The position numbers were made by a program, and so were the translations under genes. 64,000 nt of DNA from Bombyx mori (lineage: Eukaryota > Arthropoda > Insecta > Lepidoptera > Bombycidae). The notes beneath the pieces were generated by a model, which was given only the letters and a program-made list of their open reading frames with translations, ran no database searches and was not told the DNA's origin. Every line of letters begins with the position of its first letter. The first letter of the stretch is position 1. The stretch covers positions 1,619,501 through 1,683,500 of the forward strand of contig NC_085127.1 of NCBI RefSeq assembly GCF_030269925.1, given 5' to 3'. Below are positions 11,749 through 27,000 of the stretch, one piece after another.

Positions 11749-12124
11749 TATTTTATTTTAATGGTTAAACAATGCTGGTTTTGAGAGGAATAGATCCTTA
11801 ATTTGTTAAATTGAGTGTATTTCTACGTACAAAAACCCAGCGAAAACCTTATTCCCTAAATGTTTTGAATGGAATTTATTCTTTTTTTATCTTTTTTGGC
11901 TCCGGCACGGTTTGTGCATTAGCCAGCGTCAAGTGATAAGATTTTTATATTTCGCCGTTTTAATTATTTACAGTTTAGGATTAATAAAAAACGAAGGAAA
12001 CTGTCCATTTTGGCCATTATTAATATCAGCGTAAGTGTGAATTAAATTAGCAGCTTGGGACGTATAAATAAATTAGGTTGAGAAAGTAATTTGATTAATG
12101 TATTTATTAACTCTGCAAATGCTA

Positions 12125-12500
12125 AAATGAAGTGAAATGAAATGAAGTGAGTGAAGAATGAAGATTGACGAGCTGTGTCATTAACTATTATAATAAAGCG
12201 AGGAGTGAAGTTGTGTGATTTGTTTTATTTTGTCTATTTAGTGTTTCTTCAGGTTTAAAGGTATAATAACGGTGGTTTACTAACTATTTAGTATCTGTGA
12301 AAGTGCACATATGTGGGAAAATAAGTAAAGCTGCGGGACGTAGCTTCTCGGGATCTTACAAAAAGTCCACTGAAAAAGTCTCAGTAATTGACCACCATTT
12401 TAATGAGATTATATTCATCCCACATCATCTCATCCCATTTCATTTCATCCCAGTTTATTAATGTCTCAAATTAATCATCTTCATTTCATTTCACTCCATG
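12125..12500. mobile_element. Putative MITE-like repeat with GAAATGAAATGAAG ends
   Basis: A GTGAAATGAAATGAAGTG run near 12131-12150 is matched in inverted orientation by CTTCATTTCATTTCACTCC near 12479-12498. A T/C-rich CATCCCATTTCATT tract precedes the right end. It sits in the arrestin-RIOK2 intergenic region. Termini are low complexity, so the call is tentative. Confidence 0.4.
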
Positions 12501-12706
12501 TTATCATTTTTCATAAAAATAAGAATAAAAATTAAAATACGACATGACCGAAAGGTCTTAGTTACCAGGTCATAAAATACCTTTAAAAAAAACACACACA
12601 CAACAATCACATTGGTTCAGGTTGCAATTTGCAAACTTTTCATAGTTAAATATTTAATTGAAAATAATATTTAAATCTTGAACTTTGTTATATTTCACTT
12701 TTCAAG

Positions 12707-17720
<5,014 letters not shown>

Positions 17721-17795
17721 ATATTGTTGTGTAGTTTTATTAATAAATCATTATAATCAATAGTGTTTTTTTTAATGCATTAGGGGGTCAATGAA

Positions 17796-18002
17796 GGGGG
17801 AGGGTGATGGGAGAGATGTGCTCCGCACTAAACGCTTCACTTCCCCCCTTTGCCTTTTCATGAGTTCTATCTCATACGAGGTTTGGACTTTGGTTGTTGA
17901 GCGACAGGAGGTTTTAGTCAGTTCGACTCCGACATGCCCCGCCCTCCATCCCCAGGGGAGGGCGGAAGTCCGGCGATTTCCTCCTGACCAAAAAAAAAAA
18001 GC
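17796..18002 (+). mobile_element. 5'-truncated LINE insertion with 11-bp TSD downstream of RIOK2
   Basis: GGGTCAATGAA occurs at 17785-17795 and at 18003-18013 around ~207 bp that end in an A run (about 17990-18001). The insert includes GCCCCGCCCTCCATCCCC and GTCCGGCGATTTCCTCCTG, apparently a LINE 3' UTR. The duplication and tail show target-primed reverse transcription. The clade cannot be told from the UTR alone. Confidence 0.78.
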
Positions 18003-18013
18003 GGGTCAATGAA

Positions 18014-18835
18014 CTCAAGGCCTATCCAATAATCCCCGGAGGCCATTGACGTGTCGCCGCCCTTGAAATGATAGCCCATTTTTGTTTCGCGGTAGACATG
18101 GGCAGGATAGTGGTGCCTACCCACATATTGCGTATTGATGATCGCGGCACGCTCATGAGAAGGCGTCCCTTCCTTCCCCGATGTAACCCTAAGTTTCTTT
18201 CATGACACGTACGAGAAGACAAGGGGTCGTACCTATCTAATATCGAAAAAAAAAAAAGGTACGACAAGATTCCTTCAAATAATTGATGCCATTACATAGT
18301 TTCGAGTCGAATCGTATTTTCTAAAGGTTTCCTTAAAGTTTTAATGTGTACATACGAATTTTCATCTAAAACATTTGAACATGATCCCTTTGTGTTATAT
18401 GAGTCGTCTATTATCAAAGGTGGCAATCTGTGCATTTGGACAAATTTTTTTTATTGATATGTCAATACAGATTGATTTGAATATAATCGTCTCCTTCAGA
18501 GAATACGGTTCAAAACCTGCATTAAATAAAGGTTAATAGTTAACCTGTTATTTATCTAAGATGTTGTTCCGAAGAGTTTTGTGACTGCCAATGGAATACA
18601 AAGTCAATAATTCGTTTTTCTGATTTACCAATCATTGTCCAAAAGTCAGATTGCCGGCTTTGATAATAGTCGACTCATATGTAGTATGGAAACTGCCGTT
18701 TATATTAATAGAATTAAGGCTTCTATTTCATGTTTCAAGTTGACGACAGCCTTTTACCAGGTGTTAGGTGTTAAGAAACACGAGGCTGTATTGGAAAATC
18801 GAACATATAAAATAATACACACAACAGTAATTTTT
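18014..18835. other. Intergenic DNA; one repeat-like block
   Basis: 18014-18260 is GC-richer and ends in an A run (18246-18257), so it is probably another retroelement tail (contains GGCCATTGACGTGTCGCC). 18260-18835 is AT-rich with nothing recognised. Confidence 0.4.
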
Positions 18836-18901
18836 TATTTAAAATATCATTCCGATAGAGGCACCCGTCACGTGCGGACGTGCTCATCGTCCACTCGATC
18901 G

Positions 18902-19103
18902 CCCGGTCTTTGTTCGCCCGGCTTTTGTTAGCCCGGCCATTGTTCGCGCGGCCTGTGTTTGTGGTACATCTGCCGACTAAGTGCTCTTTCTGGAAGTTTT
19001 TATTTGTTTTGTTTCCTTTTGTTGTTTCTGTGTTCGTGGTACATCTGCCGACAAAGTGGTTTCCTGCAAGTATTTATTTGTTTTGTTTCTTTTCGTAATT
19101 TCT
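18902..19103 (+). repeat. Tandem repeats in the Jockey 5' UTR
   Basis: Three short GCCCGGYYWTTGTT units occupy about 18902-18950. Then a ~75-bp unit containing GTGGTACATCTGCCGAC and TTATTTGTTTTGTTTC occurs twice (18955-19029 and 19030-19103). In non-LTR elements such 5' repeats often carry internal promoter activity; that role is inferred here. Confidence 0.8.
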
Positions 19104-19253
19104 GTTTTGTTGTGCTTTTTCTTTGTCCTGTAGTAATCGCGCCGCATTGCCACCTGTGTTCAATAGAACCGCTCAGGTCCGAGAAGTTGGGGCCTCGCCG
19201 CAAGGCGAGTGTTTTCAAGACCCGGGGCCGCCCCACCTGGGTACTCAGCGATC

Positions 19254-20882
19254 ATGGACGCTGTATTCGCGGAATTCCTCCGACTTCGCCACCCACAGCT
19301 CGCCTCGGAGTTTTTGGCCTTCAAGGCCAATCACACTGCGAGCCCTCTCGAGGACTCCGCCGCGCTCGCTGCTCCTGCGTCGCCTGTACCTGCGTGCAGA
19401 GCTTCTGCATTGAGCACCGCAGCCTCTGTCGTGCCTGCCGCTCCCGTGTCGCCTATACTGGCGAGAAAAGCTGCTGCGTCGTCCGCCGTGACCATCGTTT
19501 CAGCTGAGCGATCATCCGCGGCCTCCGTCGCGCCCTCTAAAACACCTACACTTGCTCGTAGGTCGCCTGCACCCGCCTCCTCGTGCTCCGACTCTGACTC
19601 GGACATGGAGGTCGACCTCGCCCCCGCCTCATCGACGGATGGATTCACTCTGGTACAGAAGGGTAAGAAGCGTGCCGCGGAGTCTCGAGCTCCCGCGGCC
19701 GCTAAAATTAGCAAAGCCGTGAACGCGTCGCGCCCCCGCCCTCAGACTCCCGTTGCGCCCCCAGCCCGTGCCACTCCGTCGCCGCGTCCGGTGGCACAAA
19801 ATAAAACCCAGACCCCTCCCCCGGTTATCCTTCAGGAGAAGGCAGCTTGGGATCGAGTTTGCCTGGCCCTTAAGGCCAAAAATATAAATTTCACGAATGC
19901 CCGTAACCTCGCGAACGGCATTCAAATTAAGGTTCAAACACCCGACGACCATAGGGCCCTCTCTTCTTACCTCCGTAAGGAGCGTATAAGTTTCCATACG
20001 TATACGCTCCAGGAGGAGCGCGAACTCCGCGTTGTAATACGCGGAATCCCTAAAGAGTTAGATGTAGAGCTCGTAAAAGCCGACCTGTTAGAACAAGGCC
20101 TACCAGTGAATTCTGTGCACCGTATGCACACCGGTCGCGGTAGGGAGCCATATAATATGGTTCTAGTCGCTCTCCAGCCTACCCCCGAGGGTAAGAAAAT
20201 CTTTAACACACAGACCGTCTGTAGGCTCTCTGGTATCGCTGTCGAAGCCCCCCATAAAAAAGGCACTCCTAGCCAGTGCCATAACTGTCAATTGTACGGG
20301 CACTCTTCCCGTAACTGTCACGCGCGCCCCCGATGTGTTAAGTGTTTGGGCGATCACGCCACGGCCCTCTGCGCTCGCGACCAAAAAACCGCGACGGAAC
20401 CGCCTAGCTGCGTCCTGTGTCGAACACAGGGTCACCCCGCGAATTACCGTGGTTGCCCCCGAGCCCCTAAAATAAATCGCCGCGTCGCCCGCCAAAACCG
20501 CCTCCGAGCTTCCGGCCCAGACATCAAAGCCTCGGCACCCTCTGCGTCGCAGGCTAAGCCAGCGTTCGTTCCGGCGGCGGTGCCCAGTGTCTCGGCCTGG
20601 GCAAAACCGCTGCCGTACACGAACACGGCTACAACTCCCTCCTCCGCGATTCGTCCCGCCCCCGCGACTCGTCCCTCTCCCGCGACTTGCCCTCCGACCG
20701 CGTCCGACAATCTCGCTTTAGCGATCGACTTCTTTCAGTCGATCAACTTTGAGCGCGTTAACGCTTTGGGCGACGCCATTCGCGCTGCCTCCACTGCACA
20801 ACACTTTATCGCCGTTGTGCAGGAATACGCCGACGTATACGCGTCATTAAATACGTACGTCCTCCCCTCACTCCGCCGGTAA
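19254..20882 (+). CDS. Jockey ORF1, gag-like RNA-binding protein, 542 aa
   Basis: The start at 19254 (ATCATGG context) is chosen over an upstream in-frame GTG at 19209. The first ~180 residues are Ala/Ser/Pro-rich with an acidic SDSDSDMEVD patch. A pre-C2HC domain follows (ELRVVIRGIPKELDVELVKA ... GIAVEAPHKKG), then three Cys knuckles: CHNCQLYGHSSRNC, CVKCLGDHATALC and CVLCRTQGHPANYRGC. This order is diagnostic of Jockey-clade ORF1, which coats the element RNA and forms the transposition particle. The stop TAA (20880-20882) is followed by one codon and the ORF2 ATG in the same frame. Confidence 0.92.
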   Translation: MDAVFAEFLRLRHPQLASEFLAFKANHTASPLEDSAALAAPASPVPACRASALSTAASVVPAAPVSPILARKAAASSAVTIVSAERSSAASVAPSKTPTLARRSPAPASSCSDSDSDMEVDLAPASSTDGFTLVQKGKKRAAESRAPAAAKISKAVNASRPRPQTPVAPPARATPSPRPVAQNKTQTPPPVILQEKAAWDRVCLALKAKNINFTNARNLANGIQIKVQTPDDHRALSSYLRKERISFHTYTLQEERELRVVIRGIPKELDVELVKADLLEQGLPVNSVHRMHTGRGREPYNMVLVALQPTPEGKKIFNTQTVCRLSGIAVEAPHKKGTPSQCHNCQLYGHSSRNCHARPRCVKCLGDHATALCARDQKTATEPPSCVLCRTQGHPANYRGCPRAPKINRRVARQNRLRASGPDIKASAPSASQAKPAFVPAAVPSVSAWAKPLPYTNTATTPSSAIRPAPATRPSPATCPPTASDNLALAIDFFQSINFERVNALGDAIRAASTAQHFIAVVQEYADVYASLNTYVLPSLRR

Positions 20883-20885
20883 TCA

Positions 20886-23768
20886 ATGGCGTATATAAGT
20901 AGAATAAAGCCCCTATCCGTAACGATGGGATTTTTTAACGCTTACGGTCTCGCAAATCAACGTGATCAGGTTTCTGACTTTTTGCGTGACCACCAAATTG
21001 ATATCTTTTTAGTGCAGGAGACACTACTTAAGCCCGCGCGCCGTGACCCTAAAATCGCGAACTATAACATGGTCAGGAACGACAGGCTCTCTGCCCGTGG
21101 TGGTGGTACCGTCATTTACTATAGAAGAGCCCTGCATTGCGTCCCGCTCGATCCTCCCGCGCTCGCTAATATCGAAGCATCAGTGTGCCGAATCTCACTG
21201 ACGGGACACGCGCCGATCGTTATCGCGTCCGTTTATCTTCCACCGGATAAGATCGTTCTAAGCAGTGATATCGAGGCGCTGCTCGGTATGGGGAGCTCTG
21301 TCATTCTGGCGGGCGACCTAAATTGTAAACACATCAGGTGGAACTCACACACCACAACCCCGAATGGCAGGCGGCTTGACGCGTTAGTCGATGATCTCGC
21401 CTTCGATATCGTCGCTCCGCTAACCCCGACTCACTACCCGCTAAATATCGCGCATCGCCCGGATATACTCGACATAGCGTTATTAAAAAACGTAACTCTG
21501 CGCTTACACTCGATCGAAGTAGTTTCAGAGTTAGATTCAGACCACCGTCCCGTCGTTATGAAGCTCGGTCGCGCTCCCGATTCCGTTCCCGTCACGAGGA
21601 CTGTGGTGGATTGGCACACGCTGGGCATCAGCCTGGCTGAATCTGATCCACCATCGCTCCCGTTTAACCCGGACTCTATCCCGTCTCCTCAGGATACCGC
21701 TGAAGCCATAGACATCTTAACGTCACACATCACCTCGACATTAGATAGGTCATCGAAACAAGTTGTAGCGGAGGACTTCCTTCACCGCTTCAAATTGTCC
21801 GACGATATTAGGGAACTTCTTAGAGCTAAGAACGCCTCGATACGCGCCTACGACAGGTATCCTACCGCGGAAAATCGTATTCGAATGCGTGCCCTACAAC
21901 GCGACGTAAAGTCTCGCATCGCCGAAGTCCGAGATGCCAGATGGTCTGATTTCTTAGAAGGACTCGCGCCCTCCCAAAGGTCTTACTACCGCTTAGCTCG
22001 TACTCTCAAATCGGATACGGTAGTAACTATGCCCCCCCTCGTAGGCCCCTCAGGCCGACTCGCGGCGTTCGATGATGACGAAAAAGCAGAGCTGCTGGCC
22101 GATACATTGCAAACCCAGTGCACGCCCAGCACTCAATCCGTGGACCCTGTTCATGTAGAATTAGTAGACAGTGAGGTAGAACGCAGAGCCTCCTTGCCAC
22201 CCTCTGATGCGTTACCACCCGTCGCCCCGATGGAAGTTAAAGACTTGATCAAAGACCTACGTCCTCGCAAGGCTCCCGGTTCCGACGGTATATCCAACCG
22301 CGTTATTAAACTTCTACCCGTCCAACTCATCGTGATGTTGGCATCTATTTTCAATGCCGTTATGGCGAACTGTATCTTTCCCGCGGTGTGGAAAGAAGCG
22401 GACGTTATCGGCATACATAAACCCGGTAAACCAAAAAATCATCCGACGAGCTACCGCCCGATTAGCCTCCTCATGTCTCTAGGCAAACTGTATGAGCGTC
22501 TGCTCTACAAACGCCTCAGAGACTTCGTCTCATCCAAGGGCATTCTTATCGATGAACAATTCGGATTCCGTACAAATCACTCATGCGTTCAACAGGTGCA
22601 CCGCCTCACGGAGCACATTCTTGTGGGGCTTAATCGACCAAAACCGTTATACACGGGAGCTCTCTTCTTCGACGTCGCAAAAGCGTTCGACAAAGTCTGG
22701 CACAATGGTTTGATTTTCAAACTATTCAACATGGGCGTGCCGGATAGTCTCGTGCTCATCATACGGGACTTCTTGTCGAACCGCTCTTTTCGATATCGAG
22801 TCGAGGGAACCCGCTCCTCCCCACGACCTCTCACAGCTGGAGTCCCGCAAGGCTCTGTCCTCTCACCCCTCCTATTTAGCTTATTCGTCAACGATATTCC
22901 CCGGTCGCCGCCGACCCATTTAGCTTTATTCGCCGACGACACGACTGTTTACTATTCTAGTAGAAATAAGTCCCTAATCGCGAAGAAGCTTCAGAGCGCA
23001 GCCCTAGCCCTAGGACAGTGGTTCCGAAAATGGCGCATAGACATCAACCCAGCGAAAAGTACTGCGGTGCTATTTCAGAGGGGAAGCTCCACACGGATTT
23101 CCTCCCGGATTAGGAGGAGGAATCTCACACCCCCGATTACTCTCTTTAGACAACCCATACCCTGGGCCAGGAAGGTCAAGTACCTGGGCGTTACCCTGGA
23201 TGCATCGATGACATTCCGCCCGCATATAAAATCAGTCCGTGACCGTGCCGCGTTTATTCTCGGTAGACTCTACCCCATGATCTGTAAGCGGAGTAAAATG
23301 TCCCTTCGGAACAAGGTGACACTTTACAAAACTTGCATAAGGCCCGTCATGACTTACGCGAGTGTGGTGTTCGCTCACGCGGCCCGCACACACATAGACA
23401 CCCTCCAATCCCTACAATCCCGCTTTTGCAGGTTAGCTGTCGGGGCTCCGTGGTTCGTGAGGAACGTTGACCTACACGACGACCTGGGCCTCGAATCAAT
23501 TCGGAAATACATGAAGTCAGCGTCGGAACGATACTTCGATAAGGCTATGCGTCATGATAATCGCCTTATCGTTGCCGCCGCTGACTACTCCCCGAATCCT
23601 GATCATGCAGGAGCCAGTCACCGTCGACGCCCTAGACACGTCCTTACGGATCCATCAGATCCAATAACCTTTGCATTAGATGCCTTCAGCTCTAATACTA
23701 GGGGCAGGCTTAGGGACCCCGGTAACCGTACTCGTCGAACTAGACAAAGAGGTCGACGTGCAACCTAA
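20886..23768 (+). CDS. Jockey ORF2, endonuclease and reverse transcriptase, 960 aa
   Basis: The N-terminal apurinic-type endonuclease (~residues 12-225) shows VQETLL, AGDLNCKHIRWNS and SDHRPV. The reverse transcriptase (~480-760) shows YRPISLL, FDVAKAFDKVWHNGL, GVPQGSVLSPLLF and the catalytic FADD (LALFADDTTVYYS), then KVKYLGVTLD. No RNase H domain or late Cys-His motif is seen, as is usual for Jockey. It nicks the target and primes cDNA synthesis there. All key catalytic residues appear present and the frame is open. It probably relies on termination-reinitiation or stop readthrough after ORF1. Confidence 0.94.
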   Translation: MAYISRIKPLSVTMGFFNAYGLANQRDQVSDFLRDHQIDIFLVQETLLKPARRDPKIANYNMVRNDRLSARGGGTVIYYRRALHCVPLDPPALANIEASVCRISLTGHAPIVIASVYLPPDKIVLSSDIEALLGMGSSVILAGDLNCKHIRWNSHTTTPNGRRLDALVDDLAFDIVAPLTPTHYPLNIAHRPDILDIALLKNVTLRLHSIEVVSELDSDHRPVVMKLGRAPDSVPVTRTVVDWHTLGISLAESDPPSLPFNPDSIPSPQDTAEAIDILTSHITSTLDRSSKQVVAEDFLHRFKLSDDIRELLRAKNASIRAYDRYPTAENRIRMRALQRDVKSRIAEVRDARWSDFLEGLAPSQRSYYRLARTLKSDTVVTMPPLVGPSGRLAAFDDDEKAELLADTLQTQCTPSTQSVDPVHVELVDSEVERRASLPPSDALPPVAPMEVKDLIKDLRPRKAPGSDGISNRVIKLLPVQLIVMLASIFNAVMANCIFPAVWKEADVIGIHKPGKPKNHPTSYRPISLLMSLGKLYERLLYKRLRDFVSSKGILIDEQFGFRTNHSCVQQVHRLTEHILVGLNRPKPLYTGALFFDVAKAFDKVWHNGLIFKLFNMGVPDSLVLIIRDFLSNRSFRYRVEGTRSSPRPLTAGVPQGSVLSPLLFSLFVNDIPRSPPTHLALFADDTTVYYSSRNKSLIAKKLQSAALALGQWFRKWRIDINPAKSTAVLFQRGSSTRISSRIRRRNLTPPITLFRQPIPWARKVKYLGVTLDASMTFRPHIKSVRDRAAFILGRLYPMICKRSKMSLRNKVTLYKTCIRPVMTYASVVFAHAARTHIDTLQSLQSRFCRLAVGAPWFVRNVDLHDDLGLESIRKYMKSASERYFDKAMRHDNRLIVAAADYSPNPDHAGASHRRRPRHVLTDPSDPITFALDAFSSNTRGRLRDPGNRTRRTRQRGRRAT

Positions 23769-24016
23769 CCCATGCATCAGCCCGCTGAGTTTCTCGCCGG
23801 ATCTTCTCAGCGGGTCGCGATTCCGATCCGGTAGTAGATTCATTCGCGAAACAATTGCTCTTGAGTTGTTAGGTCTCCTTCGGAGGCGCTCGGGCAGTTG
23901 TTAGCAAATCCCACCCCTCTTGGCTGAGCCTTTGCTCGCCCACCTGTCCTGGTGAAACTGGAAAGGCCTTCGGGCCACCAGTAAACTTTCAATCATAAAA
24001 AAAAAAAAAAAAAAAA
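23769..24016 (+). other. Jockey 3' UTR and poly(A) tail
   Basis: Contains GAGTTTCTCGCCGGATCTTC and GGAAAGGCCTTCGGGCCACC and ends in ~20 A. The first motif is shared with the many LINE 3' relics in this window; the second recurs at 27392-27492 and 54370-54470. Confidence 0.85.
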
Positions 24017-24045
24017 TATTTAAAATATTTATTTACAAAAAAAAC

Positions 24046-27000
24046 CTAAAATGAAGTTTCTTCATTATCATCTTCACTAGAAGTTTTCTTTTTGATTTCG
24101 TTGTTGAGCTTCGGTTTCGCCAACCAGTTGTGGTCGCGAATATACAGTAGCTGCAGAAACGCTTCCAAACAAAATATCTGAAAGCCGATTAGATTCTGTT
24201 TTGCTACGAAAACCAATTTAATCAAATTAGCCAAACTTAAGTTTAGGAGTATGTCGGATTTGGATCAACCGAGTTTCTCGATAGAACTACTCAGTCGCGA
24301 TTCCGATCCGGCAGTTTTTTCAGCGAAGTAGGTACTGCTCTTAGTAGGGGCCAGTGTTAGCAACTGGTGGTAGGACTTCTTGTGAGTCCAGACGGGTAGG
24401 TTCACCGCTCTGCCTATTTCTGCCGTGAAGCAGTAATGCGTTTCGGTTTGAAGGGTGGGGCAGCCGTTGTAACTATACTGAGACCTTAGAACTTACATTT
24501 CAAGGTGGGTGGCGCATTTACGTTGTAGATGTCTATGGGCTCCAGTAACCACTTAACATTAGGTGGGTTGTGAGCTCGTCCACCCATCTAAGCAATAAAA
24601 AAAAACTCTCAGGCAGAGCCCAATGACCGCCACTAAACACTGCGATATTACAATAGCTACAGGCTATTAGATAGGCAAAAAACGGGTTTAAATGCTGTTT
24701 TCAAAAATCAGTCCAGAACTGGCATCCTACTTTTGTATTCCTGCGGCAATCTATCTTTAGCTTATTGTAAGACAAGCAATGGGAGAGACAAAGTGGGTAG
24801 CGGCTTGGCCATGCGTCTGACATTACTGATGTCTAAGACCGAGTGGCAATTAATAAAATAACATGCCATCTAGTAGCCGACGCCCGTAAACACAATGTGT
24901 ACAAGAGAAACGACCTAGCTCGCTTTGTCCTTTCCCTCTTTCCACAGTCGAGAGCTTTCCACAACCGAAACAGCGTCTCGGTTCGCGAGACGCTGTCTAT
25001 TTACTCACTCTCGCTCTTCCTAAATTGTATATTTTCTCTCAGCCGTAACGAATCTGTCGCGAGTTAAATTTTACAACACGCCTAAAGTAGTTTCACTTCA
25101 ATAATGTAACAGTCAATGGCCGTACTTTATTACTAACCGTTTCATTTTTTTTGTCAAATCCTTCCAACGTATAAGTGTAGCCGAAGACGCTAGTCGATAT
25201 TTTAGATTCGTGAACTGTCAAGTAATTGTCCTCTGTGAACACTGGGAACTGGGACAAATAGTAATCGCCGGCTTGGATAGGACAGTCCATACTGCGAATC
25301 AAGAGAATTGTAATTCGTTTAATATCGAACAAAAATATTACTATTTGTATAACAATTACACCCTGGATCTCATGTGTCACTGTGAAAACATTTTAAGTAT
25401 TTTTTCTATCATTTTGCATATAATTACAGGAAAGCTCTTTTCAGTTAATTAAGTACGTTAATTTATTTTAAACATTCTTTTTTAGCTATTTTCTGCTCCC
25501 GCGCTGACTCCTTGTGTCGATAATCCGCAGTGCTGGATTGCGTCGTGGCTTGAGGTGTTGAGAGTAGAGCGTATCTGGTCCGACGATCGCATTGGACTTC
25601 TGCCTTCTTCCGCATAGCTTGCCTGTTACCAGCAGCTTTTCTAAATTGTCACCTCTCTTGCTGGCAATGTGTCCAAAAAACCCAAACTCCTCTGCGCGCA
25701 TATAGTGCCGAGCCGCATCGGAATCTTGAGCTCGGGAAGAATGGATTCGTTGATTCTCTGTTCTGACCAATGAGTCCCGAGCATTTTCCTCCAGCACCAA
25801 ATCTCAAACGTGCCGATGCGTTGGCGATCGGCTTTCTTAAGGGTCCCAATCTATGCGCAGTAAAGGAAAATGGAGAAGATAAGGAAGGCGATGAGCTGCT
25901 TCTTGGTATTCCTCGAAATGTTCCCCGTTGACAATCACGAGGCAATTAATACATAGTTAATGGATATGGAAAAGAATTTTAATTTTAAAACTAACTTCGG
26001 TTCGATGTAATGAAAAATCATGGTGTAAAGTTCTGCTTCCTCTCCGCTGTCGCTGCTACAGCCATCCTTCAAGATGTAGTAAGACCTGAAGTAGTCGCAC
26101 GTGTCCGTGTTCCGCAAATCTTGGCATTTCTGCATCGTGGCCTAATAGAATAAAACAGAGAGAAAAATTCTCACAGCAAAAATATATTATGTTTATAGTG
26201 TGTGTGTTTTTAGTTAAAATGAACAAATAAAACGGCTTGCCCAACTTGAAACAAAAAAATTTAGTTTTCATTGGATTGGTACTACCATTACCATACCATA
26301 CCATATACCGATACCACAAATACCATAGCTGTATTTTTTATTTTATTTTTTGCTTAGATGGGTGGACGAGCTCACGGCCCACCTGGTGTTCAGTGATTAT
26401 CAGAGCCCATAGACATCTACAACGTAAATGTCGCCATCCACCTTGAGATATGAGTTCTAATGTCTCAGTCTTTAAAGTACAACGACTGCCCCACCCTTCA
26501 TACCGAAACGCATTACTGCTTCACGACAGAAATAGGCAGGGTGGTGGTACTTACCCGTGCGGACTCACAAGACGTCCTACCACCAATAAGTAGCCTTCGA
26601 AGGTTCTTACCCTTCGAAGCTATAATCGGGGCGTCTAATCGCTCCGTGTCGGTAGTGGCCCGTCAGAATAGTGGTACCACTGAGCTCCGCAACACTCAAG
26701 GACACAGTTCATGATGACCTGAAGGTTGGCTCAGTCAGTAAGTATCTACAGTCGCCATCATTGCGCCACTTTGAGAAGGCGGTATGACATGCACACCCTC
26801 TGGTCGTGGCCGCCGGTAATTACATCCCCATTCCTGTGGACCGAATGGTAAACAGTCGACTTCGCCCTAAATACGTCATTACGGATCCTCCCGATCTATT
26901 AACGGTGCTTTTAGGTACCTCAAGCACCGGTCACCGTCCTCGCTGAACCCGTCGCCTGCGACGAAGGGCTCGTCTAGTAAATTAACCCACAGACACAACC

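Larger units (their letters stand above)
18848..24016 (+). mobile_element. Full-length Jockey-type non-LTR retrotransposon
   Basis: A 12-bp duplication TATTTAAAATAT flanks the element (18836-18847 and 24017-24028); it is AT-rich, so one or two bases of the limits are ambiguous. Order: 5' UTR of ~400 bp with tandem repeats, ORF1 (gag-like, 19254-20882), ORF2 (endonuclease and reverse transcriptase, 20886-23768), ~230-bp 3' UTR, poly(A) about 23997-24016. Both ORFs are open and the element is ~5.17 kb, the usual size for the Jockey clade. Codon use is GC-rich, unlike the surrounding DNA. Many 5'-truncated relatives lie in this window. Confidence 0.92.

Noticed and set aside
19331..20710. Several 90-130 codon minus-strand frames
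   Set aside because: GC-rich shadows of the Jockey ORF1.
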